A DNA stretch of 31,607 bases, taken from Avimonoglobus sp965151315 (lineage in GTDB: Bacteria > Bacillota > Clostridia > UBA1381). The translations under genes were made by a program, and so were the position numbers. Shown in pieces: positions 15,096 through 22,347 of this stretch; within the stretch, counting starts at the first letter, position 1, and each line of letters begins with the position of its first letter. A model generated the notes under the pieces. That model had not been told where the DNA came from. It saw only the letters and a list, made by a program, of their open reading frames with translations, and ran no database searches. The stretch lies in assembly GCA_965151315.1 (NCBI GenBank), contig CBCTZG010000033.1:1-31607 (forward strand), given 5' to 3'.

Positions 15096-16103
15096 ATGCG
15101 ATTAAAATTTCAAAAACTGCTGATCCTGCTTACGTCCCTTGTGCTTCTTTGGGGGACCGCACCGGTCTGCCGGGCGGCGGAATACCCGGGGATCGACGTC
15201 AGCGTATGGCAGGGGGATATCAATTTCCAACAGGTAAAAAACAGCGGTATAGAGGTAGTCTATATCCGGGCTGGCTACGGTACCAGCGCCGACCGCTGGT
15301 ACCAGCAAAACTACGAAAAAGCCAAACAGGCCGGTCTCCGGGTCGGTATGTATCACTATGTAACAGCCAGGACCGTTGCGGAGGCCCGGGATCAGGCCCA
15401 GTACTTCGTATCCCTGTTATCCGGCAAGGACTATGACTGCCGGCCCGCTATGGACTTTGAAAGCTTCGGCAGTCTGTCGTCCCAGGCGGTCAACGACATT
15501 GGCCAGGCATATCTGTCCGTCCTGCAAAACGGCACCGGCTATGTGCCTATGCTCTACAGCAATGTTTACAGCGTAGAAACCGTCTGGGGCCAGGGCGTGA
15601 ACCGCTATCCGCTCTGGGCTGCCCAATACGGCCCCGCTCAACCCCAGAGCACCGGGTACTGGAGCACCTGGGCCGGCTTCCAGTACAGCGACGCAGGCCG
15701 CGTGGCAGGGATTTCCGGCAATGTGGATTTAGACCGGTTCAAGGATGCCATATTCATTGACCAGCCAGAAGCGCCCATTCCGGACGGTACCGGCTGCATC
15801 CAATATACCGTCCGCCCCGGCGACACCCTTTGGGCCATTGCCAACCGCTTCGGCACCACAGTCCGCAAGCTGGCGGAGTATAACCGTCTGCAAAACCCCA
15901 ACCGGATCTACCCCGGCCAGATCATCGAGCTTTGTGCGCCAAAGACAACCACGGACGTACACTATATTGTCCGTTCCGGGGACACCCTCTGGGGAATCGC
16001 CCAGCGGTACCACACAACCGTTGCCCGTCTGGTTTCTATTAACCGTATCCAGAATCCCAACCGCATTTATACAGGCGAGCCGCTCATTATTTCAGAAGTA
16101 TAA
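15096..16103 (+). CDS. Secreted GH25 lysozyme with two LysM domains
   Basis: The 335-aa protein has a signal peptide (about residues 1-28, ending CRAAE), a GH25 muramidase domain (about 30-220) and two LysM peptidoglycan-binding repeats (about 235-279 and 288-332). The catalytic-site residues of GH25 are visible: Asp34 in PGIDVSVWQG and the Asp120-x-Glu122 pair in AMDFES. It would cut the MurNAc-GlcNAc bond of peptidoglycan while held to the wall by LysM. The two LysM units are close copies (YTVRPGDTLW and YIVRSGDTLW, each ending in an NPNRIY block), which suggests a recent duplication. There is a strong GAGGAGGTGATTTT site before the ATG. It is monocistronic, ends at a bidirectional terminator, and the upstream 90 nt hold no clear SigA promoter; a sporulation sigma factor is possible but unproven. 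Confidence 0.95.
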   Translation: MRLKFQKLLILLTSLVLLWGTAPVCRAAEYPGIDVSVWQGDINFQQVKNSGIEVVYIRAGYGTSADRWYQQNYEKAKQAGLRVGMYHYVTARTVAEARDQAQYFVSLLSGKDYDCRPAMDFESFGSLSSQAVNDIGQAYLSVLQNGTGYVPMLYSNVYSVETVWGQGVNRYPLWAAQYGPAQPQSTGYWSTWAGFQYSDAGRVAGISGNVDLDRFKDAIFIDQPEAPIPDGTGCIQYTVRPGDTLWAIANRFGTTVRKLAEYNRLQNPNRIYPGQIIELCAPKTTTDVHYIVRSGDTLWGIAQRYHTTVARLVSINRIQNPNRIYTGEPLIISEV

Positions 16104-16144
16104 ACCGCCGTTTCCCCTTAAAAAATCCATGCCGCAACGCGCAA

Positions 16145-16179
16145 AAACGCCGCAAAAAGCTTTGCCTTTTGCGGCGTTT
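16145..16179. terminator. Bidirectional terminator between lysozyme and aldolase genes
   Basis: A 13-bp perfect stem (AAACGCCGCAAAA with TTTTGCGGCGTTT) around a 9-nt loop is flanked by T-rich runs in both directions. It lies between the convergent stops at 16103 and 16185. Confidence 0.9.
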
Positions 16180-16184
16180 AATTT

Positions 16185-17048
16185 TTACGCCTTGTTGACA
16201 GAGCCAAACAGCTCCATCTTTTCCTTCACAATCGTCTTGATCGCTTCCGCACCGGGGGCCAGCAGCTTTCTGGGGTCAAACCCCTTTCCCTGCAGATCCT
16301 TGCCCTCTTCAATGTATTTCCGGGTCGCGGCCTGGAAATACAGCTGACATTCTGTGTTTACGTTGATTTTCGCAACACCCAGGGAAATGGCTTTCTGGAT
16401 CATATCCGCGGGGATCCCTGTGCCGCCGTGGAGTACCAGCGGCAGATCGCCGATCAGCGCCTTTGTTTTTGCCAGAGCGTCAAAATCCAGCCCCTTCCAG
16501 TTCTCCGGATATTTCCCGTGGATATTGCCGATACCGGCCGCCAGGAAATCTACGCCCAGATCGGCAATGGCCTTACACTCGTTGGGATCCGCGATTTCCC
16601 CCGCGCCGATGACGCCGTCCTCCTCGCCGCCGATAGAGCCGACCTCCGCTTCGATGGAAATTCCCTTTTCGTGGCAAATTTTCACCAGCTCCTTGGTCTT
16701 TTCTACATTTTCCGCAATGGGGTAGTGGGAACCGTCAAACATTACGGAAGAAAAGCCGGCTTCAATACATTTGAAGCAGCCCGCATAAGAACCGTGATCC
16801 AGATGGAGGGCGACTGGGACGGTGATCCCCATTTCCTCGACCATGGCTGAAACCATGGCCGAAACCGTTTTAAAGCCTGTCATGTATTTGCCCGCACCCT
16901 CGGACACCCCCAGAATCACAGGAGAGTTGTTTTCCTGTGCTGTCTGCAAAATAGACTTTGTCCATTCCAGGTTGTTGATGTTGAACTGGCCGACGGCATA
17001 TTTGCCGGCGACAGCCTTTTTGAGCATTTCGGTTGCTGAAACTAACAT
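16185..17048 (-). CDS. fba: Class II fructose-bisphosphate aldolase
   Basis: The 287-aa zinc enzyme splits fructose 1,6-bisphosphate into dihydroxyacetone phosphate and glyceraldehyde 3-phosphate. Key motifs are LHLDHG at 81-86 (Asp84 acid/base, His85 zinc), EAEVGSIGGEEDG, NIHGKY and LHGGTGIP (the other zinc histidines), and NVNTE at the phosphate site. Length and motifs fit the FbaA group; GatY/KbaY tagatose aldolases are close relatives, but no galactitol or amino-sugar genes lie nearby. AAGGAGG precedes the ATG. It is 61 nt downstream of the zinc-ribbon gene on the same strand; I see no good promoter between them and only a GC-rich imperfect hairpin without a T-tract. Confidence 0.94.
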   Translation of the reverse strand: MLVSATEMLKKAVAGKYAVGQFNINNLEWTKSILQTAQENNSPVILGVSEGAGKYMTGFKTVSAMVSAMVEEMGITVPVALHLDHGSYAGCFKCIEAGFSSVMFDGSHYPIAENVEKTKELVKICHEKGISIEAEVGSIGGEEDGVIGAGEIADPNECKAIADLGVDFLAAGIGNIHGKYPENWKGLDFDALAKTKALIGDLPLVLHGGTGIPADMIQKAISLGVAKINVNTECQLYFQAATRKYIEEGKDLQGKGFDPRKLLAPGAEAIKTIVKEKMELFGSVNKA

Positions 17049-17109
17049 AAAAAGTTCCTCCTTAAATTTTATCTATAGTGAAGTCCGGGCGGCCTGCCGC
17101 CGGGCCACT

Positions 17110-17721
17110 TTATCGTTTCGTATCCTGCAGGATCACAGCTGTGGAATTCATCAGCACCACCAGGCTTTCCAGCGTGGCCGGGATCTCCTTTGTTCTGCCG
17201 CACTGAGCGCACCGCAGAACCACCTTCTTGTCGTCAGCGCTGATGGTGATATTCCGGCTGCCGCAGGCACAGTAAATACTCTTTTCTTTAGACAGGTCGT
17301 TGATGCACTCCACAATGTCAAACATCAGGTTCAGCTCATCCTCAACGTCCATATCTTCAATAATCCCGGCAGTCAAGGGGGTGCTTTTGTCCAGGTTCAG
17401 GCTGATTTCCTCCCGATCTCCCAAAAAAAAGATATTGATGCCGGAATTCGGGCAGCGCAGGCTGAAAAACCGCTTTCCCCAAAAGGTGGCCGGCCGCAGG
17501 GTATATCCGTGGATTTCATCACAGACCGGGCACTGGATCTCCAGCTGGTACCTGCCTTTTTTCTCCGCGATCCGAACCGGGGCTTCCCCGCAGCCCGGAT
17601 GATCGCAGGACAGCACTGCCGGCCTGCTCCCGGAAAAATCAAAAATATGCAGCTCACGCAAGGTGATCCCCGAACACATAGGGCAAAAATACGCCACTGT
17701 CCTACCGAATTCCATTAACAT
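17110..17721 (-). CDS. Uncharacterised multi-zinc-ribbon protein upstream of fba
   Basis: The 203-aa soluble protein has repeated metal-binding pairs: CPMC near residue 13, CDHPGC near 39, CPVC near 64, a lone Cys in the next block, CACG near 151 and CAQC near 171. These look like several zinc ribbons around a central beta-rich segment. The middle and C-terminal helices (IIEDMDVEDELNLMFDIVECIND) are acidic. I do not recognise a named family. The start at 17721 is supported by GAGGTG about 9 nt upstream; a GTG four codons earlier is also possible. It has its own promoter at 17851-17879 and a leader of about 120 nt. A nucleic-acid-binding or redox role would be typical for such ribbons but is not shown. 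Confidence 0.7.
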   Translation of the reverse strand: MLMEFGRTVAYFCPMCSGITLRELHIFDFSGSRPAVLSCDHPGCGEAPVRIAEKKGRYQLEIQCPVCDEIHGYTLRPATFWGKRFFSLRCPNSGINIFFLGDREEISLNLDKSTPLTAGIIEDMDVEDELNLMFDIVECINDLSKEKSIYCACGSRNITISADDKKVVLRCAQCGRTKEIPATLESLVVLMNSTAVILQDTKR

Positions 17722-17850
17722 CTCAACTGTCACCTCAGACGCTGGATCCCGCCGCTTTTATACTGTTTCCCAAGCGGGTCCGCAATATTCGCGCCGCAGG
17801 CCGGCCCAGTCTTGATTTTTCCTTTCCCAGCAAAATTTAATCACTTTTTC

Positions 17851-17879
17851 ATTATATCATAGTCAGCCGCCATGCGCAA
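17851..17879 (-). promoter_or_regulatory. SigA-type promoter of the zinc-ribbon/fba unit
   Basis: On the minus strand, TTGCGC (17874-17879) and TATAAT (17851-17856) are 17 nt apart. The long leader to the ATG at 17721 shows no riboswitch that I recognise. Confidence 0.6.
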
Positions 17880-17908
17880 GAATATTATCTATTTTTTGTG
17901 GAAAATTA

Positions 17909-17936
17909 TAGACAATTCCATGGTTTGTGGTATAAT
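17909..17936 (+). promoter_or_regulatory. SigA-type promoter of the M18 aminopeptidase gene
   Basis: TAGACA (17909-17914) and a consensus TATAAT (17931-17936) are separated by 16 nt. It is divergent from the promoter at 17851-17879, with the -35 boxes about 30 nt apart. Confidence 0.65.
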
Positions 17937-17990
17937 ATGGTTTAGAATCGCTAAAATAAAAGTATTGACCAATTGGAGGAGGAAACAAAA

Positions 17991-19397
17991 ATGACCGATC
18001 AGGAATTTTACGAAAAATTAAGCTACACGCCTCAGTGTGTTTACGACGCGCTCTCTGACAGCGAAACCCAGGAAATGCTGGCTATGGCGGATGAATACAG
18101 AAGCTTTTTGGATCAGGGGAAAACAGAACGGGAATGCGTTTGCGCCGCGGAGCGGATGGCCCGGGAAAACGGCTTCCAGCGGCTGGAGGATCAGGTGTCC
18201 CTCAAGCCCGGCGACAAGGTTTATACCATCAACCGCCAAAAAAATATACTTTTGGCCGTGATCGGCACAGAGCCCATTACCGCTGGCCTGAACCTGGTGG
18301 GGGCGCATATCGACTCCCCCCGGCTGGACTTAAAGCAAAACCCGCTTTATGAGAGCAACGAGCAGGCATTGTTCAAAACCCACTATTACGGCGGCATCAA
18401 AAAATACCAGTGGACCGCGATCCCATTGGCGCTCCATGGCGTTGTCTACACCAAGGACGGCGGCCGGCAGGATATTTGTATCGGCGAGCGGGATACAGAT
18501 CCCGTATTCTGCGTTACAGACCTGCTCCCCCATCTGGCCAAGGATCAGATGTCTAAAAAAATGGCCGACGGCATTGAGGGCGAAGCGTTAAATATCCTGG
18601 TCGGCGGCATGGGTGTGCGCACGAAGGACGTCAAGGAAAAAGTCAAGTTTAAGATCCTTTCCATTTTAAATACCCTGTACGGGATCGAGGAGAAGGATTT
18701 TCTTCGGGCCGAGCTGGAAGCGGTTCCCGCCTTCAAGGCCCGGAACGTAGGCTTAGACGAAAGCTTTATCGGCGCCTACGGCCAAGACGACCGGGTCTGC
18801 GCCTATACCTCCCTGCGAAGTATCCTGGATATTCAATCCCCCCGCCGCACGGCGCTCTGCCTGCTGGTGGACAAGGAAGAGATCGGCTCTACCGGCAATA
18901 CCGGTATGCTTTCTGCCTTTTTTGAAATGGCAGTGGCGGAGCTGGTGAAAAAAATCACCGGCCAATGCGATCTGGTCACACTGCACCAGGTGATCCGCAA
19001 TTCCGCCTGCCTGTCCTCCGATGTTGGGGCCGCGGTGGATCCGAACTATGAAAGCGTATCGGAAAAAATGAACGCCGCCTTTGCCGGCCATGGCATGGTG
19101 CTGATGAAATATACCGGCTCCCGCGGGAAATCCGGCGCCAGCGATGCTTCCGCGGAATTTGTGGATGAAATTATCCGTATTCTGGATGATAACAAGGTGG
19201 TTTGGCAGACCAGTGAATTGGGCAAGGTCGACCAAGGCGGCGGCGGCACCATCGCTATGTATGTGGCCAACCTGAACATGGACGTTATCGACTGCGGCGT
19301 GCCCGTTTTGAGTATGCACTCTCCTTTTGAGGTCACCGCCAAGGGCGATATTTATATGGCCTATAAATCCTATGTTGCCTTTTACCAGGATCGCTAA
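17991..19397 (+). CDS. M18-family zinc aminopeptidase
   Basis: The 468-aa protein is a tetrahedral M18 aminopeptidase (aspartyl/leucyl type). Metal and catalytic motifs are visible in order: GAHIDSPRLDLK with His106 and Asp108, then GAYGQDDRVCAY with its aspartates, DKEEIGSTGNTG with the two glutamates, and SMHSPFEV near the C-terminus. It removes N-terminal residues from peptides in the cytoplasm. Its length agrees with bacterial M18 enzymes. The start is the ATG at 17991 with GGAGGAGG upstream; an in-frame TTG six codons earlier lies in that site. It is followed by a GC-rich hairpin and then the rubrerythrin gene. Confidence 0.94.
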   Translation: MTDQEFYEKLSYTPQCVYDALSDSETQEMLAMADEYRSFLDQGKTERECVCAAERMARENGFQRLEDQVSLKPGDKVYTINRQKNILLAVIGTEPITAGLNLVGAHIDSPRLDLKQNPLYESNEQALFKTHYYGGIKKYQWTAIPLALHGVVYTKDGGRQDICIGERDTDPVFCVTDLLPHLAKDQMSKKMADGIEGEALNILVGGMGVRTKDVKEKVKFKILSILNTLYGIEEKDFLRAELEAVPAFKARNVGLDESFIGAYGQDDRVCAYTSLRSILDIQSPRRTALCLLVDKEEIGSTGNTGMLSAFFEMAVAELVKKITGQCDLVTLHQVIRNSACLSSDVGAAVDPNYESVSEKMNAAFAGHGMVLMKYTGSRGKSGASDASAEFVDEIIRILDDNKVVWQTSELGKVDQGGGGTIAMYVANLNMDVIDCGVPVLSMHSPFEVTAKGDIYMAYKSYVAFYQDR

Positions 19398-19494
19398 ATA
19401 AAAAATCGCTTTTCCGCTTTTTTGCTTTTTCATGTATAATCGCCGGCCAGGGCCGCCATAATAAGTATGTCACCAGACCCCTGCGGGCCACGAC

Positions 19495-19519
19495 CCCGCC
19501 CGGGATCTTTCCGGGCGGG
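19495..19519 (+). terminator. Probable terminator after the M18 aminopeptidase gene
   Basis: A 9-bp perfect GC stem (CCCGCCCGG with CCGGGCGGG) around a 7-nt loop is followed by CCCTTCTCTTTT. The T-tract is imperfect. It lies about 100 nt after the aminopeptidase stop and 85 nt before the rubrerythrin start. Confidence 0.6.
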
Positions 19520-19604
19520 CCCTTCTCTTTTGAGCCGCATCGTTCTGGGACAAACAGAACATACTAAAATATGTGCCGCTTCTGCGGCGGAATGGAGCAT
19601 GACG

Positions 19605-20225
19605 ATGGCAACAAATTTTAAAGACAGCGAAACACACATAAACCTGATGCGGGCTTTCGCCGGCGAAAGCCAAGCCAGAAACCGCTATACCTTTGCGGCG
19701 GGCCTGGCAAAAAAACAGAATATGCACGCCGTATCCGAGGTGTTTTTATTTACGGCCAATCAGGAAAAGGAACACGCTGAAATTTTTTACAAGCACATGG
19801 CGGAAATGACCGGAGAGACCGTTATGATCGACGCAGGATATCCCGTGGAAATTTTCAACGAGATGGAAAAGGTCTTAGAAGCGGCCAAGCACGACGAATA
19901 TCAGGAATATGAAAATATTTATCAAAGCTTTGGCGACAAAGCGACAGAAGAAGGTTTTTCCAAAGTCGCCTCCTCCTTTTATATGATCGCTGAAATTGAA
20001 AAAATCCACGGCGACCGGTTTGGCAAATTTTTGGAATATCTGAAAAATAACCAGCTGTATATATCTGATGTGGAAACCGGCTGGATCTGCCTAAACTGCG
20101 GCTACGTCCACTATGGCAAAAGCGCGCCCAAGCAGTGTCCGGTATGCCAGCATGATCAAGGCTATTTTATCCGGGTAGAGCTGGCGCCCTATACCAACTG
20201 CGAGATTGCGCCAAAGAAAAATTAA
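19605..20225 (+). CDS. rbr: Rubrerythrin
   Basis: The 206-aa protein combines an N-terminal ferritin-like diiron domain (about residues 1-155) and a C-terminal rubredoxin-type domain. Diiron ligands appear in FAGESQARNRY, in the NQEKEHAEIF motif with its E-x-x-H, and in a later EIEKIHGDRF. The rubredoxin centre has two C-x2-C pairs (WICLNCGY and KQCPVCQ). It reduces hydrogen peroxide in anaerobes. The start at 19605 is set by TGGAG 7-8 nt upstream; an ATG two codons earlier is too close to it, and the long in-frame extension from 19467 crosses a terminator hairpin and is not coding. The promoter is not evident in the 200-nt gap. It ends at a shared bidirectional terminator. Confidence 0.95.
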   Translation: MATNFKDSETHINLMRAFAGESQARNRYTFAAGLAKKQNMHAVSEVFLFTANQEKEHAEIFYKHMAEMTGETVMIDAGYPVEIFNEMEKVLEAAKHDEYQEYENIYQSFGDKATEEGFSKVASSFYMIAEIEKIHGDRFGKFLEYLKNNQLYISDVETGWICLNCGYVHYGKSAPKQCPVCQHDQGYFIRVELAPYTNCEIAPKKN

Positions 20226-20261
20226 GCAATAAAAAAAGACCTGCCGGTCTTTTTTTATTGC
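20226..20261. terminator. Bidirectional terminator overlapping a stop codon
   Basis: A 16-bp perfect stem (20226-20241 with 20246-20261) around TGCC begins right after the rubrerythrin stop. It has an A-rich left arm and a T-rich right arm, so it can work in both directions. The stop codon of the minus-strand DUF4330 gene (20255-20257) lies inside the right arm. Confidence 0.93.
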
Positions 20262-20755
20262 TTTTCAACGACCTCCACAGATAAGATCTCTCCAAATGTC
20301 TGGGCATATCCGTTGCTGATACCCAGCGTATCACCCACCATCAAAAGCTTGCCGGAAGCGGTATAAAAGCCCTGCGGAGTTTCCGATCCCTTAGTCCGGA
20401 GGGTAATCGTCAAGTCAAATTTATCATCATACTCCGCATAGGTGTACTCGCCGTTTTCCAGCTTAACCAATTCCCGGGCCGGCGCCTTTTCCACAAAAAC
20501 GATCTCCCCCAGCTCTTTTTTGGTTTCCGCATCCAGGATCCCGGTATACTCCGCCTCAATGGCGTCTACAGAGGGCTGGCGCAGCCGCTCCACAATTATG
20601 CTGTATTCAATGGTTTTATCGCCGCCCTGGGTGGTCTGAACCTGCCGGAGCTTGACTCCGACGGCCACGACGGCAAAAATCAACAGCAGGATGACCGCAA
20701 TGTCAACGATGCTGATTTTTTCAAATAGACGTCCTTTTTTATCGATCAACTTCAT
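20255..20755 (-). CDS. DUF4330 membrane-anchored protein (second copy)
   Basis: The 166-aa protein has a short cytoplasmic start (MKLIDKKGRLFEKISIVD), one membrane helix at about 15-37 and an extracytoplasmic beta-rich domain. The KGRLFGxINxxD opening is the DUF4330 signature. It is related to the next gene upstream (20775-21242), which has the same plan. The role is unknown; in this family's usual setting, beside wall-polysaccharide genes, an accessory role in assembly or export is plausible. AAAGGAG lies 7 nt before the ATG. It is last in the envelope operon, and its stop codon is inside the terminator. Confidence 0.82.
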   Translation of the reverse strand: MKLIDKKGRLFEKISIVDIAVILLLIFAVVAVGVKLRQVQTTQGGDKTIEYSIIVERLRQPSVDAIEAEYTGILDAETKKELGEIVFVEKAPARELVKLENGEYTYAEYDDKFDLTITLRTKGSETPQGFYTASGKLLMVGDTLGISNGYAQTFGEILSVEVVEKQ

Positions 20756-20774
20756 CTATGTGCTCCTTTCCGCC

Positions 20775-21242
20775 TTATGCTTCCTCTACGTCTTCAACCG
20801 CCAGCACATATCCGCTGCCGGTAAAATGCTTTGCTTTCAGGCTCAGGAGCTTGCCCACCTGAACGCTTTCCGTTACTGGTACCTCCAGCACCACTGTAGC
20901 GTCAAACCGTTCAGGCACCTGCACCAGCTTCACTGTCCCGTCCACCTGGGAAACGGAATACTCCTCCGCCGGCTTGTAGCTAACCGCTTTCACGATTCCA
21001 TAGGGTACATTGTTGACTTTTTCAATGACCTCGTCCCCGATTTTGATACTTTGGCAAAAGCTCTCCCGTTTTTTGACAATCTCCATCGTGACCAGCTGGG
21101 TTTTCTGCTCCGCCGGCTCCGTTACCGCGGTGCTTAAAAATTTATAGCCTACGACTACGATAGCCGCTGCCACTAAGATAATCAGCAAATCTACCACATT
21201 GATGATCCCAAACAGCCTGCCTTTATTGTCCGTCATTTTCAT
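20775..21242 (-). CDS. DUF4330 membrane-anchored protein (first copy)
   Basis: The 155-aa reading begins at the ATG at 21242 (MKMTDNKGRLFGIINVVD), 8 nt after AGGA; other in-frame ATGs at 21251 and 21236 are less well placed. It has one membrane helix at about 17-40 and an outer domain with several beta strands. The start overlaps the end of the GT4 gene by 20 nt. It is a diverged tandem paralogue of the gene at 20255-20755: the membrane segments and openings match, while the outer domains differ more, as expected if each contacts a different partner. The function is unknown. Confidence 0.82.
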   Translation of the reverse strand: MKMTDNKGRLFGIINVVDLLIILVAAAIVVVGYKFLSTAVTEPAEQKTQLVTMEIVKKRESFCQSIKIGDEVIEKVNNVPYGIVKAVSYKPAEEYSVSQVDGTVKLVQVPERFDATVVLEVPVTESVQVGKLLSLKAKHFTGSGYVLAVEDVEEA

Positions 21243-22347
21243 CTGTCTCATCCTTTCCGCCTGTTATTTCCGCGTATACTGCTTCAATCCGCCGGGCCAT
21301 TTCCTGGATCCCGAATTTTTCCCGGGCAATTTTCTGTCCCTGGGCGCCCAGCGCACTTCGTTTACGGGCGTTTTGCCCTAAATCAATCATAGCCAGGGAT
21401 AAATTCACCGCGTCATTGTTTGGCACGATAATCCCGTTTTTGCCATGGTATACCACCTCTGCCGTTCCGCCGGAATCTGTAGCGATGCAGGGTTTTGCCA
21501 GACTCATGCCCTCGATCAGCGCGATGGAGAGGGCTTCCTTGTGAGAGGTAATAACCGGGATATCAATGATGTTCATAATATCATTGATATCCTGTATGTA
21601 TCCCGTAAAAATTACTTTATCGGCAATTTCCGATTTTTCTGCCATCGCCCGAAGCTCCGTCTCCCGGCTTCCCGTGCCCACGATTAAAAACCGCAGGCGG
21701 GGATTGACCATAGCGGCGAATTTGGCCGCCTCCAAAAACAGCTCGTGGTTTTTCACTGGCTCCAACCGAGCCACGATTCCCACCACCACATCATGGACAT
21801 CCAGGCCATACTGCTTTCGGAGCAATGCCTGCTTTTCTGGCGGGATCGGGGTCAGGGGCGCGATCCCGTTATACACTAGGCGCACCTTGTTTTCCCGGAT
21901 CCCATCTTCAATCAGGTTTTGCGCTACCGCCTCGGAAACAGCGATCACCGCGTCGCTGAGGCTGTTATTCAGCATCCGGTAGATCAGCCGCTTCGGAAAG
22001 CGCTTCGGATCCTCCAGGCAGTGCCGTGTATTCACAATGGCCGTTCCCTTCATACGCCCGGCAATTCGGGCCGAGATACAAGCGTGGGTATGGATCACGT
22101 CCGGCTGTTCTTCGCTGAAAATCTCTAAAAACCTGCGGATCCCGCCCAATGAAAAGGATTGATCCGCGATGCTATCCGTTTCGATCACTCGGACGCCCAG
22201 CTTTTCCACTCTGGGGATCAGCGCCCCGCCCCGGGGCAGCACCACCGCCATGTCCAGAAGCGTCCGGTCATAGGCCTGCAAAAAGTTTAAGAGCCAAATT
22301 CCCGCGCCGCCTACATTGGTGTCTGTCAAGATCTGCAAAACCTTCAT
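21223..22347 (-). CDS. GT4-family glycosyltransferase
   Basis: The 374-aa protein is a GT-B retaining glycosyltransferase. The N-terminal acceptor domain begins MKVLQILTDTNVGGAGIWLLNF, a typical GT4 glycine-rich loop. The C-terminal donor domain has VVVGIVARLEPVKNH and an E-x7-E-like block (EALSIALIEGMSLAKPCIATDSGGTAEVV). It adds a sugar to a growing glycan on the cytoplasmic side. Donor and acceptor are unknown. The start overlaps the stop of the ligase-like gene by ATGA, and the end overlaps the DUF4330 gene, so this is tightly coupled within the envelope operon. Confidence 0.92.
   Translation of the reverse strand: MKVLQILTDTNVGGAGIWLLNFLQAYDRTLLDMAVVLPRGGALIPRVEKLGVRVIETDSIADQSFSLGGIRRFLEIFSEEQPDVIHTHACISARIAGRMKGTAIVNTRHCLEDPKRFPKRLIYRMLNNSLSDAVIAVSEAVAQNLIEDGIRENKVRLVYNGIAPLTPIPPEKQALLRKQYGLDVHDVVVGIVARLEPVKNHELFLEAAKFAAMVNPRLRFLIVGTGSRETELRAMAEKSEIADKVIFTGYIQDINDIMNIIDIPVITSHKEALSIALIEGMSLAKPCIATDSGGTAEVVYHGKNGIIVPNNDAVNLSLAMIDLGQNARKRSALGAQGQKIAREKFGIQEMARRIEAVYAEITGGKDETDENDGQ

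Noticed and set aside
19467..19604. N-terminal extension of rubrerythrin by 46 codons
   Set aside because: The extension runs through a terminator hairpin at 19495-19519 and its residues are proline/arginine-rich and unlike rubrerythrin; the start at 19605 has a proper binding site.
19398..19604. Riboswitch before rubrerythrin
   Set aside because: The GC-rich hairpins were compared with motifs I remember for common riboswitch classes and none fitted; the structures are better explained as a terminator and a small hairpin near the start codon.
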